From NCBI RefSeq assembly GCF_004217615.1, contig NZ_SHLD01000001.1, positions 2,728,001 to 2,792,000 on the forward strand: 64,000 nucleotides of DNA, written 5' to 3'. Of this stretch, positions 56,493 through 64,000 are shown in pieces. Every line of letters begins with the position of its first letter. Within the stretch, counting starts at the first letter, position 1. Under the pieces are notes generated by a model, which saw only the letters and a list, made by a program, of their open reading frames with translations, did no database searches and was not told the origin of the DNA. The position numbers were made by a program, and so were the translations under genes. The stretch comes from Micromonospora kangleipakensis (GTDB taxonomy: Bacteria > Actinomycetota > Actinomycetes > Mycobacteriales > Micromonosporaceae).

Positions 56493-56534
56493 CGACGACC
56501 GGCCGTCCACTGCCAGGTGGGCGGCCGGTCGTCG
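56493..56534. terminator. Bidirectional terminator
   Basis: 13-bp perfect outer stem (56493-56505 with 56522-56534) plus an inner CCAC/GTGG stem, between the small gene and the convergent KSalpha gene. Confidence 0.82.
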
Positions 56535-56542
56535 GTCCGGGG

Positions 56543-57796
56543 TCAGACGCGGGCGAGCAGCATCGCGCTCTGGAAGCCGCCGAAGCCGCTGCCCACGCTG
56601 AGCACGCTGTCCATCCGGTGCTCCCGGGCGGTGAGCGGCACGTAGTCCAGGTCGCACTCGGGATCGCGCTGGTGCAGGTTCGCGGTGGGCGGCACCACCT
56701 GGCGTTGCAGGGCCAGCGCGCAGGCCGCCACCTCCAGGGAGCCGATCGCCCCCAGCGAGTGCCCGATCATCGACTTGATCGAGCTGACCGGCACCTGGTA
56801 CGCCCGCTCGCCGAGCGCCCGGATGAACGCGGCCGTCTCGTGCCGGTCGTTCTGCTTGGTCCCCGAGCCGTGCGCGTTGATGTAGTCCACGTCGGACGGG
56901 TCGATGCGCGCCTGGTCCATGGCGACCCGGATCGCCTCGGCCATCTCCCGGCCGTCCGGCTTCAGCCCGGTCATGTGGAAGGCGTTGCTGCGACTGGCGA
57001 AGCCGGTGATCTCGGCGTAGACGCGGGCCCCGCGCCGCTGGGCCGCCTCCTTCTCCTCCAGCACCAGCACCGCCGCCCCCTCGCCGAGGACGAAGCCGTC
57101 GCGGGTGGCGTCGAACGGGCGGGAGGCGTGCTCGGGGTCGTCGTTGTTCGGCGAGGTCGCCTTGATCGCGTCGAAGCAGGCGGAGGTGATCGGGGAGAGC
57201 GGGGCGTCCGTCGCGCCGGCCACCATCACGTCGGTGCTGCCCTCGCGGATCAGCTCCACCGCGTGCCCGACCGCGTCCAGCCCGGAGGTGCAGCCGGTCG
57301 AGATGAGCGCCGTCGGCCCCTCCGCGCCGGCCGTCCAGGCCACCTCCACCGCCAGCGTGCTCGGCACCATGTACCCGTACAGGTGCGGCACCCCGTAGCT
57401 GTGGTCGACCAGCCAGTTGCGGCCGTCGTCGGAGAGCACCGCGTACTCCTGCTCCAGACCCATGGTGCAGCCGACCGCGCTGCCGATGCTGACCCCGAGC
57501 CGGGCCGGGTCTCCGGCGGCGAGGTCCAGGCCGCTGTCCGCGACCGCCTCCCGGGCGCTGACCACCGCGAACTGCGCGGCCCGGTCCATCCGCCGGATCT
57601 CCGCTGAGGTCAGCCCGCACGCCCGCGGGTCGAAGTCCACCTCGGCGGCGATCCGGGACCGGAAGGCGCCGGCGTCGAAGAGGCTGATCCGCCGGGTCGC
57701 GGTCCGCCCGGCGGCCAGCAGCTCCCAGTACGCCTCCCGGCCCACCGCCCCCGGCGCGACCGCGCCGATCCCGGTGACCACCACCGACCGGGTCAT
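56543..57796 (-). CDS. Type II PKS ketosynthase alpha (KSalpha)
   Basis: 417 residues; active-site Cys169 in [12 protein letters not shown], and the His residues of [11 protein letters not shown] and [11 protein letters not shown], are all intact. It catalyses chain elongation with CLF. It is third in an operon TcmI-type cyclase, cupin, KSalpha, with ATGA coupling to the cupin. The CLF partner lies more than 11 kb away on the other strand, so the two subunits are not translationally coupled here, and equal production must rely on shared promoter control. Confidence 0.96.
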   Translation of the reverse strand: MTRSVVVTGIGAVAPGAVGREAYWELLAAGRTATRRISLFDAGAFRSRIAAEVDFDPRACGLTSAEIRRMDRAAQFAVVSAREAVADSGLDLAAGDPARLGVSIGSAVGCTMGLEQEYAVLSDDGRNWLVDHSYGVPHLYGYMVPSTLAVEVAWTAGAEGPTALISTGCTSGLDAVGHAVELIREGSTDVMVAGATDAPLSPITSACFDAIKATSPNNDDPEHASRPFDATRDGFVLGEGAAVLVLEEKEAAQRRGARVYAEITGFASRSNAFHMTGLKPDGREMAEAIRVAMDQARIDPSDVDYINAHGSGTKQNDRHETAAFIRALGERAYQVPVSSIKSMIGHSLGAIGSLEVAACALALQRQVVPPTANLHQRDPECDLDYVPLTAREHRMDSVLSVGSGFGGFQSAMLLARV

Positions 57797-58221
57797 GCCG
57801 GACCACCCACGTCCGGGTTCGCCGCCTCCGGCCGGATCGGCTCCTCGGTATCCACGTGACCCAGCTCGGGCCGGGGCGCCAGCGGGGAGAGGTGGAACAC
57901 CACCCGGGCGGCGCTGCCGCCGGTGTTGACCAGCCGGTGCTTCACTCCGATCGGCACCAGCAGCGAGTCGCCGGGGCCGAGCCGGACCGGCTCGCCGTCC
58001 AGCCGGATCTCCAGGTCGCCGTCGACGACGTGCAGGAACTCCTCCGAGTACGGGTGGTAGTGCTCGGTGACGTACTCGCCGGGGGCGAGGGCGAGCACCC
58101 CGCCGAAGCCGGAGGTGCAGCCCACCGTCCTCGGGCTCAGGGTGAGCCGGATGTCGCCGCCGCGGCGCCGGTTCGGCGCCACCTGGTCGACGTGCACACG
58201 CAGTTCGCGGGTCGTGGTCAC
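57793..58221 (-). CDS. Cupin-type polyketide cyclase (TcmJ-like)
   Basis: 142 residues; first cupin motif [16 protein letters not shown] with the His/His/Glu ligands and second motif [16 protein letters not shown]. TcmJ-type cupins help fold later rings in pentangular and tetracenomycin-type pathways. GTG start at 58221 overlaps the cyclase stop (GTGA), and its own stop overlaps the KSalpha ATG. Confidence 0.92.
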   Translation of the reverse strand: MTTTRELRVHVDQVAPNRRRGGDIRLTLSPRTVGCTSGFGGVLALAPGEYVTEHYHPYSEEFLHVVDGDLEIRLDGEPVRLGPGDSLLVPIGVKHRLVNTGGSAARVVFHLSPLAPRPELGHVDTEEPIRPEAANPDVGGPA

Positions 58222-58553
58222 CGGGTCCTCCCGTCCTGCGCCGTCCACACGTAGAACGGGGCGGCCATCGCGTCCTTCGGCTCCTTCCAGTTCGGGTCGT
58301 ACGGCGACACGAACTCCGTCAGCCGGGTGTTGATGTCCTGGTAGAGCGGGTGGCTGCGGGCCTTGTACAGGTTGGGCGAGATGTCGTCGTCGGCCTCCAC
58401 GAGATGCAGGTAGAGGTCGTGGAAGGTGAACAGCAGCCGCCGCGAGACACCGATCATGTGGGGCAGGTCGGTGGCGTCCGATTCGGCGAAGACGTCGCCG
58501 ATGCGCTGTGGTTCGTCGGTCTTCAACTTCGCGATGATCAAGGTGCGGTGCAC
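58218..58553 (-). CDS. TcmI-family polyketide cyclase
   Basis: 111 residues: [25 protein letters not shown] at the start, [19 protein letters not shown], and a conserved C-terminal [15 protein letters not shown]. TcmI enzymes close the last ring of linear aromatic polyketides. GTG start with AGGAGGAT at 6 nt. Heads the KSalpha operon. Confidence 0.93.
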   Translation of the reverse strand: MHRTLIIAKLKTDEPQRIGDVFAESDATDLPHMIGVSRRLLFTFHDLYLHLVEADDDISPNLYKARSHPLYQDINTRLTEFVSPYDPNWKEPKDAMAAPFYVWTAQDGRTR

Positions 58554-58590
58554 GGTGATCCTCCTGGCGTCCGCTCCGATGGGCCCGCAC

Positions 58591-58633
58591 ATGCTCACAG
58601 CGCCGGCTGGAGCCGTACTCGAACCCGGCTCGG
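58591..58633 (-). promoter_or_regulatory. SARP-type promoter of the cyclase-cupin-KSalpha operon
   Basis: Minus-strand CCGAGCC (58633-58627), TCGAGTA (58622-58616) and TCCAGCC (58611-58605) at 11-bp steps, 8 bp, then -10 GAGCAT (58596-58591), identical to the -10 at 30951. Confidence 0.76.
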
Positions 58634-58691
58634 CGGCCGGGCGACCCGCCGCCGCCCGCGGACGCCCGTCCCGACGGCGCCGCCGCGGCCC

Positions 58692-58734
58692 TTGACCGGT
58701 GGTCGAGCCGCACCCGAGGCGGCGGCGTGACGAT
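58692..58734 (+). promoter_or_regulatory. SARP-type promoter of the antiporter gene
   Basis: TTGACCG (58692), TCGAGCC (58703) and CCGAGGC (58714) at 11-bp steps, 8 bp, then -10 GACGAT (58729-58734). Back to back with the KSalpha-operon promoter. Confidence 0.74.
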
Positions 58735-58771
58735 CGCCGGGTCAACCGTCGGACGTCCGGTCGGAGGAGCC

Positions 58772-60016
58772 ATGTCGACCACTCAGGCCACCCGTCTCCT
58801 GCTCGCCCTCGCGATCATCATCGTGGCCGCCCGCCTGCTGGGTGCGGTGGCCCGCCGGCTGGACCAGCCGCCGGTGATCGGCGAGGTGCTGGCCGGGATC
58901 GCGCTCGGTCCCACGCTCCTCGACGGCGTCGTCTCCGACGCGGTCTTCCCCACCGACATCCGGCCGTTCCTCGCCGCGCTGGCCAACCTGGGGATCGCGC
59001 TGTTCATGTTCATCGTCGGTCTCGAACTGGACCACGCGCTGGTGCGGGGCAAGGGCCGGCTGGCCGGCAGCGTCTCGATCAGCTCCATCGTGCTGCCGTT
59101 CGGGTTGGGCGCCCTGCTGTCGCTGTACCTGATCCACAATCACCCGAGCCGGGACCCGCTGAGCTTCGCGCTGTTCATGGGCGCGGCGATGTCGGTCACC
59201 GCGTTCCCCGTGCTGGCCCGGATCCTCACCGACCGGAACATGAGCCACACCCTGGTCGGCCAGGTGGCCCTGACCTGCGCGGCGGTCGACGACGTCCTCG
59301 CCTGGTCGATGTTGGCCATGGTGGTGGCCGTCGCCGGCGCCGCCGCCGACCAGGCCCGGCTGCTGCTGGTGCTGCCCTACCTGGCGGTGATGTTCCTGCT
59401 GGTCCGCCCCCTGCTGCGCCGGGTGGCCGCGGCGCAGCGGACCGCCGGGCGGCTGACCAGCGGCACCCTCGCCGTGGTGCTGGCCGGTGCGTTGCTGTCG
59501 GCCGCGGCCACCGAGGCCGTCGGGCTGCACTTCATCTTCGGCGCGTTCCTGTTCGGCGTGGTGATGCCCCGCGAGGGCGGCGCCGCGCTCCGCGCCGAAC
59601 TGCTGGAACGGGTCGGCCAGGTCAGCTCGGTGCTGCTGTTGCCGGTCTTCTTCATCGTCGCCGGCCTGCGGGTCGACCTCTCCGCCGTCGGCGGCACCGG
59701 GCTGGGCGAGCTGGCCCTGATCCTGCTGGTGGCGATCGGCGGCAAGTTCGTCGGCGCCTACCTGGCGGCCCGGGCCAACGGACTGCCGGCCCGGGAGTCC
59801 GGCGCGCTGGCCACCCTGATGAACACCCGCGGCCTGACCGAACTGGTCATCCTCAACATCGGCCTGCAACTGACCCTGCTGGACACCCGGCTCTACTCGC
59901 TGATGGTGGTGATGGCGGTGCTCACCACCGCGATGGCCGGGCCGCTGCTGCGCGTCCTCTACCCGCGCCGGCGCTATGCCCCGGCCGCCCCGGTGCCGAC
60001 CGCCCACCCCGGCTGA
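58772..60016 (+). CDS. CPA2-family cation/proton antiporter (cluster right end)
   Basis: 414 residues, about 12 helices: PPVIGEVLAGIALGPTLL, GLELDHALVRGK, TCAAVDDVLAWS (acidic pair of the transport core) and LMNTRGLTELVILNIG. KefB/NapA-type antiporters occur in several aromatic polyketide clusters and may give ion homeostasis or resistance. GGAGGAG precedes the ATG. The SARP-type promoter makes it the last gene of the cluster. Confidence 0.9.
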   Translation: MSTTQATRLLLALAIIIVAARLLGAVARRLDQPPVIGEVLAGIALGPTLLDGVVSDAVFPTDIRPFLAALANLGIALFMFIVGLELDHALVRGKGRLAGSVSISSIVLPFGLGALLSLYLIHNHPSRDPLSFALFMGAAMSVTAFPVLARILTDRNMSHTLVGQVALTCAAVDDVLAWSMLAMVVAVAGAAADQARLLLVLPYLAVMFLLVRPLLRRVAAAQRTAGRLTSGTLAVVLAGALLSAAATEAVGLHFIFGAFLFGVVMPREGGAALRAELLERVGQVSSVLLLPVFFIVAGLRVDLSAVGGTGLGELALILLVAIGGKFVGAYLAARANGLPARESGALATLMNTRGLTELVILNIGLQLTLLDTRLYSLMVVMAVLTTAMAGPLLRVLYPRRRYAPAAPVPTAHPG

Positions 60017-60094
60017 CCGCCGCGCCCCGGTCGGGCCGGCGGACACCGGCCGGGCACCTGACTTTCGTCGGTGTCCGGACCGGGCACCCGTCGG

Positions 60095-60100
60095 TAGCCT
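60095..60100 (+). promoter_or_regulatory. Leaderless-type -10 box (TAGCCT)
   Basis: TAGCCT, seven bases, then the GTG at 60108 of the sensor kinase. Confidence 0.5.
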
Positions 60101-60107
60101 GACCGCC

Positions 60108-61688
60108 GTGGAATCGCGGTCTTGGCGTCACGCCCGCCTGCTAGGGGACCGGCGGCGGGTGGGCGACCTGCTGCTCTGGGCCGCGCTGGCCGCGCCGATC
60201 GGGTACGCCGGGATCACCCCGCCCCGACCGCCCTCCGCGGTGTTCCTGCTGGTCGCCTCGCTGGCGCTGCTGGCCCTGGCGGTGGGGACCGGTCGGCGCC
60301 TGCCGCTGACCGCCCTCGTGGCGGTGGTGCTCGGCTCGCTGCTCGACGGCAACTTCGTCTTCGCCATCCCGGTCTTCAGCTACCTGGCCGGGCGGCGGGG
60401 CGCGGGGACCGCCCGGGCCGCCGGGGTCTTCGGGGCGATCGCGGCCGCCGGCACCGGGCTCAACCTCGGCCTGCTCGGCACCGGGCCGGCGACCTGGTAC
60501 CTGCTGGCGTCGGTGCTGCTCTTCGGCGGGGTGTTCCCCTGGCTGCTCGGCCGGCACCGGCGGCAGCAGCGGGCGCTGGCGGCGACCGAGCGGCGGCACG
60601 CCGAGGCGGTGGACCGGGAGCGGCGCAGCGCGGTGGACCGGATCCGGTTGCGGGAACGGGCCCGGATCGCCCAGGAGATGCACGATTCGCTGGGCCACGA
60701 CCTGAGCCTGATCGCGCTCCGCACCGCCGCGCTGGAGGTCTCCGCCGACCTCGCCCCCGCGCACCGCGCCGCCGCCGGTGAGCTGCGCGCCAGCGTGGCC
60801 GCCGCGACCGAGCGGCTGCACGACATCATCGGCGTGCTGCGCGAGGAGCGGGCGTCGGACGTCCGGCCGCCCGACGAGACCGTGGCGGAGTTGGTGGAGG
60901 GGGCCCGCGACGCCGGGATGACGGTCGAGCTGCGGGTGCCGGCCGACCTGGACCTGCCGCCGATGGTCGCGCACGCCGCGCACCGGGTGATCCGCGAGGC
61001 GCTGACCAACGCCGCCCGGTACGCGCCCGGCGCTCCGGTCACCGTCACCCTGGCCCGGGCCGGTGACCGGGTCGACGTGCGGGTGGTCAACGCCCCGGCC
61101 GCGGCCCCGCCGCTGCCCGGCCCGCCCGCCCACGGCTCGGGTCTGCTCGCCCTGCGCGAGCGGGTACGCCTCACCGGCGGGGTCCTCGACGCGGGCCCAC
61201 GCGACGGCGGGTTCGCCGTACGGGTCTGGCTGCCGCTGGTCCCCGACGGGCCGGCGGGGGAGGACGATGGGCCGCTCCCGGCGCCCGACGCCCCGGGCGG
61301 CTGGCCGCTCGACGGCCGGCCCGGGCTTGCCACGGCCGACCCGCCCGGCGAGTCCGAACGCCGGCTGCGCGACGCCCGACGCCGGGTGCGGCGCAGCCTG
61401 CTGATCGCGTTCGGCGCCCCGGTCACGCTGGGCCTGGTGCTGTCGCTGGTCTACTACCCGCTCGCCACGGCCGGCGCCGTGCTGGACCGTCCCGGGTACG
61501 AGCGGCTGCGGGTCGGCGACCCGCGCGCCGCACTGGGGCTGCCCCGGCGGCAGGCCGAGCCGCCGGACGGCGCCCCGGCGGGCGGGTGCGAGTACTACAC
61601 CGACGGCAACTTCCCCTTCGCGGAGCCGAGCTGGCGGCTCTGCTTCGCCGACGGCCGGCTGGCCAGCAAGGAGCGGATCGCCCGGTGA
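60108..61688 (+). CDS. Sensor histidine kinase (HisKA_3, NarL-system type) with C-terminal extension
   Basis: 526 residues. About five membrane helices (20-150), then the dimerisation/phosphoacceptor box ARIAQEMHDSLGHDLSLIALR and a HATPase domain (VIREALTNAARYAPG; GSGLLALRERV). Unusually, after the ATPase there is a Pro/Gly linker, another membrane helix (about 430-455) and a short outside-facing domain with two Cys (GGCEYYTDG, RLCFADG). Coupled to the response regulator by a GTGA overlap. GTG start is leaderless-type. Confidence 0.9.
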   Translation: MESRSWRHARLLGDRRRVGDLLLWAALAAPIGYAGITPPRPPSAVFLLVASLALLALAVGTGRRLPLTALVAVVLGSLLDGNFVFAIPVFSYLAGRRGAGTARAAGVFGAIAAAGTGLNLGLLGTGPATWYLLASVLLFGGVFPWLLGRHRRQQRALAATERRHAEAVDRERRSAVDRIRLRERARIAQEMHDSLGHDLSLIALRTAALEVSADLAPAHRAAAGELRASVAAATERLHDIIGVLREERASDVRPPDETVAELVEGARDAGMTVELRVPADLDLPPMVAHAAHRVIREALTNAARYAPGAPVTVTLARAGDRVDVRVVNAPAAAPPLPGPPAHGSGLLALRERVRLTGGVLDAGPRDGGFAVRVWLPLVPDGPAGEDDGPLPAPDAPGGWPLDGRPGLATADPPGESERRLRDARRRVRRSLLIAFGAPVTLGLVLSLVYYPLATAGAVLDRPGYERLRVGDPRAALGLPRRQAEPPDGAPAGGCEYYTDGNFPFAEPSWRLCFADGRLASKERIAR

Positions 61689-62362
61689 GCGAGGACCGCG
61701 AGCGCCCGGTGCGGGTCGTGCTCGCCGACGACGAGGCCATGGTCCGGGCCGGGGTGCGGGCCATCCTGGCGGCGGACCCGGGGATCGAGGTGGTCGGCGA
61801 GGCCGCCGACGGCCGGGACGCGGTCGAACTCGTCCGCGCCCACCGCCCCCGGGTGGCCCTGTTGGACATTCGGATGCCGAGGCTGGACGGGATCGGCGCG
61901 GCCGCGGAGATCCGGCGGCTGGTGCCGGAGACCGCCAGCGTCATGCTGACCACGTTCGGCGAGGACGACCACGTCGCCCGGGCGCTGGGTCACGGGGCGA
62001 GCGGATTCCTGCTCAAGGCCGGCGATCCCCGCGAGCTGCTCGCCGGGGTCCGGGCCGTGGCCGACGGCGGGGCGTACCTGTCACCCCGGGTGGCCCGGCG
62101 GGTGATCGAGCTGACCGGCGGCCGGCTGGCCCGCGGGCCGTACGCCCGGGACCGGCTCGTCGGCCTGACCGAGCGCGAGCGGGAGGTACTGGCGCTGGTC
62201 GGCGCCGGGCTGTCCAACGCCGAGATCGCCCGCCGCCTGCACCTGGTCGAGGGCACCGTGAAGAGCTACCTGACCAGCATCTTCACCCGGCTCGACGTCC
62301 GTAACCGGGTGCAGGCGGCGATCCTCGCGTACGAGGCGGGGCTGGTCCCGCCGACCGGCTGA
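61685..62362 (+). CDS. NarL/LuxR-type response regulator
   Basis: 225 residues: receiver domain with acidic pocket VVLADDEAMV, phospho-Asp in VALLDIRMPRLDG and LLKAGDPRELL; C-terminal LuxR helix-turn-helix LTEREREVLALVGAGLSNAEIARRL. Partner of the kinase just upstream. Likely target: the convergent ABC exporter genes, as is common in this layout (inference). Confidence 0.93.
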   Translation: MSEDRERPVRVVLADDEAMVRAGVRAILAADPGIEVVGEAADGRDAVELVRAHRPRVALLDIRMPRLDGIGAAAEIRRLVPETASVMLTTFGEDDHVARALGHGASGFLLKAGDPRELLAGVRAVADGGAYLSPRVARRVIELTGGRLARGPYARDRLVGLTEREREVLALVGAGLSNAEIARRLHLVEGTVKSYLTSIFTRLDVRNRVQAAILAYEAGLVPPTG

Positions 62363-62366
62363 CCAG

Positions 62367-62397
62367 CCCCGCCCCGTCCCCAGTCCGGCGGGGCGGG
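62367..62397. terminator. Bidirectional terminator
   Basis: 9-bp GC stem (62368-62376 with 62389-62397) between the response regulator and the convergent permease. Confidence 0.65.
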
Positions 62398-63219
62398 TCA
62401 GGCGTCGCGCCGCCGGAGCGCGGCCCGGCCGAGGGCCAGCGCGGCGACCGTCCAGCCGGCGAGCAGCAGCAGCCCCACTGCCGCCGGGTACGGGTCGCTG
62501 TCTCCGGCCATGAAATGCGCGCCCGCGACGCCGGGGAAGGCGTCGGCGATCCGGGTGAGCACGGTGATCCGCGGCTCCTGGAGCGACAGCGGCACGATCA
62601 TCAGCACGGCGAGGAGCACGGTGAGGGTGAGCACCGCGCCGCGCAGCGCCGCCGCCAGGCCCAGTGCCAGCACCGCGACCAGCGCCAGGTAGACCGCGGC
62701 GGCCAGCACATCGCCCAGCGTCCCGGCCACCGGGACGCGGCCCCACCGGCCCAGCACCGGCCCGGCCACCAGCGCGCCGACGCCACCGAGCAGGAGGCCG
62801 AACAGGAAGGTCACGACCGCCACCACGACCGCCTTGGCCAGCAGCATCCGGCCCCGCGACGGGGTGCAGCGCAGCGTGGTCCGGATGGTGCCGGTCGCGT
62901 ACTCCGAGGTGATGGCGAGCAGTCCCAGGGCCAGGACGGCGTACTGGGTGAGGTCCAGGGAACCGATCACGACGCTGCCGACGGTGCCGACGCCCGGGTT
63001 GTTGGTCGGGTCGTCGTCGGTGTTGGCGTTGGCCGCGTAGATGGCGAGCTGCCCGGCGGTGGCCGCCATCACCAGCACGCCGGCCAGCAGCGTCCACCAG
63101 GTGGACCGGACCGACCAGAGCTTGGTCCACTCGGCGGCCACCGCGCCGGTGAACGGGCCGCCGGCCGGGGCGGGTCGGGACGTCGGTCGGGCGGGGGCGA
63201 CGGTGCGGAGGGTGGTCAT
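62398..63219 (-). CDS. ABC-2-type transporter permease
   Basis: 273 residues, six hydrophobic helices, with the family segments AAEWTKLWSVRSTWWTLL and LAITSEYATGTIRTTL. The ATG overlaps the ATPase stop (ATGA). An exporter of a lipid, peptide or drug is likely; substrate unknown. Confidence 0.88.
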   Translation of the reverse strand: MTTLRTVAPARPTSRPAPAGGPFTGAVAAEWTKLWSVRSTWWTLLAGVLVMAATAGQLAIYAANANTDDDPTNNPGVGTVGSVVIGSLDLTQYAVLALGLLAITSEYATGTIRTTLRCTPSRGRMLLAKAVVVAVVTFLFGLLLGGVGALVAGPVLGRWGRVPVAGTLGDVLAAAVYLALVAVLALGLAAALRGAVLTLTVLLAVLMIVPLSLQEPRITVLTRIADAFPGVAGAHFMAGDSDPYPAAVGLLLLAGWTVAALALGRAALRRRDA

Positions 63220-64000
63220 CGGGCCTCGCTTCCGACGGTGCCGCCGGCGTACTCGACGCTGTCGGCGGTGAGTTCCATGAACGCCTGCTCCAGCGAGCCG
63301 GTCATCGGGGTCAGCTCGTGCATCCGGACCCCCAGCTCGTACGCCACATCGCCGACCCGGTCGGCGGCGGCGCCCGAGACGGTCAGGCCGTCGGCGCCGT
63401 GCGGGGTCACGGTGGCTCCCTCGGCCGTCAACCGCTCACCCAGCGCGGCCAGCGCCACCGGTTGCGGGCCGCGGACCAGGACCGAGGCGGCCGCGCTGGC
63501 GGCGATCAGCTCGGCGACCGGCGCGTCGGCGATCAGCCGGCCCCGGCCGATCACGATGAGCTGGTCGGCGGTCTGCTCCATCTCGCTCATCAGGTGACTG
63601 GAGACCAGGACGGTCCGCCCCTCGGCGGCCAGCGCGCGGGTCAGCCGCCGGATCCAGCGCACCCCGTCGGGGTCCAACCCGTTGACCGGTTCGTCGAAGA
63701 GCAGCACGGGCGGGTCCCCGAGCAGCGCGCCGGCGATGCCGAGCCGCTGCGCCATGCCGAGGGAGAGCGAGCGGCCCGGTTTGTCCGCGGCCCGTCCGTC
63801 GAGGCCGGCCAGGCCGAGCACCTCGTCGACCCGGCGCGGCGGGATGCCGTTGCTGCGCGCCATGGCCCGCAAGTGCGCCCGGCCGGACCGGGCCGGGTGG
63901 ATGCCGGTCGCGTCCAGCAGCGCCCCCACCTCGTGCAACGGGTGTCGCAGGGCCCGGTACGGCCGCCCGTCGACCAGGGCTTCGCCGGCGGTCGGTCGGT
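63216..64000 (-). CDS. ABC transporter ATP-binding subunit (N-terminus outside window)
   Basis: At least 260 codons, open through the right edge. Signature SLSLGMAQRLGIAGALL (LSGGQ variant LSLGM), Walker B VLLFDEPVNGLDPDG and switch His in VSSHLMSEME are present; the Walker A motif lies beyond 64000. Carries the C-terminal extension typical of drug-resistance-type (CcmA/DrrA) ATPases. Couples to the permease gene. Confidence 0.9.
   Translation of the reverse strand, partial: RPTAGEALVDGRPYRALRHPLHEVGALLDATGIHPARSGRAHLRAMARSNGIPPRRVDEVLGLAGLDGRAADKPGRSLSLGMAQRLGIAGALLGDPPVLLFDEPVNGLDPDGVRWIRRLTRALAAEGRTVLVSSHLMSEMEQTADQLIVIGRGRLIADAPVAELIAASAAASVLVRGPQPVALAALGERLTAEGATVTPHGADGLTVSGAAADRVGDVAYELGVRMHELTPMTGSLEQAFMELTADSVEYAGGTVGSEAR

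Overview
The window is very GC-rich actinomycete DNA: third positions are almost all G or C, GTG starts and GTGA/ATGA overlaps are common, and many promoters look leaderless. Gene content (GlxA-type and LacI regulators, the BsaP biotin-synthase helper, a SARP-controlled aromatic polyketide cluster) and the intergenic repeats suggest a Micromonospora-like member of the Micromonosporaceae. Genus is inferred, not proven. I see no tRNA, rRNA, CRISPR array or intact insertion sequence.

Left part (1-28.4 kb) is ordinary chromosome: a HerA-like ATPase (cut by the window edge), a membrane alpha/beta hydrolase, a secreted thermolysin-type protease, an ECF sigma factor, a RibD-like reductase, a cellobiose-type locus (two CebR-type operators, a decayed sugar-permease tail, a GH1 beta-glucosidase and a LacI regulator), acyl-CoA dehydrogenase plus aminoglycoside-kinase-like phosphotransferase, two ACT-domain proteins, an aldehyde dehydrogenase, an LPXTG-like surface protein, a GlxA-type regulator, an MFS carrier, acetyltransferases, and biotin genes (bioB-bsaP, bioF, bioD) with a 60-bp tandem repeat between bioF and bioD.

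From 28.46 to 60.02 kb lies a type II polyketide gene cluster. It has KSalpha, chain length factor (CLF) and ACP; a full set of cyclases (SRPBCC aromatase, cupin, TcmI-type, SchA/CurD-type); three short-chain dehydrogenases (one lacking its catalytic Tyr); two ABM-type monooxygenases and a DUF1772 anthrone-oxygenase-like protein; an O-methyltransferase; a flavin-dependent halogenase with its flavin reductase; an asparagine-synthase-like amidotransferase next to a TenA-like protein without the thiaminase Cys; a membrane-anchored multicopper oxidase; three transporters; and a dedicated acetyl-CoA carboxylase (AccD-AccA fusion, BCCP, biotin carboxylase). The enzyme set suggests a halogenated, O-methylated, probably amidated pentangular-type aromatic polyketide (inference). 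Unusually, KSalpha and CLF are not adjacent: they lie on opposite strands more than 11 kb apart.

The most informative non-coding signal is a set of ten near-identical promoter elements: two or three heptamers (mostly TCGAG or TCCAG cores) at exact 11-bp steps, then 8 bp to a -10 box. They sit before nearly every cluster operon, before a previously hidden 56-codon gene, and before the SARP regulator itself. They fit binding sites for the cluster SARP regulator (50.9-52.7 kb), tie the split operons into one regulon and mark the cluster limits. A second circuit is a PadR regulator whose TATCGCGATA palindrome recurs at the efflux-pump promoter. Right of the cluster are a two-component system and an ABC exporter cut by the window end.
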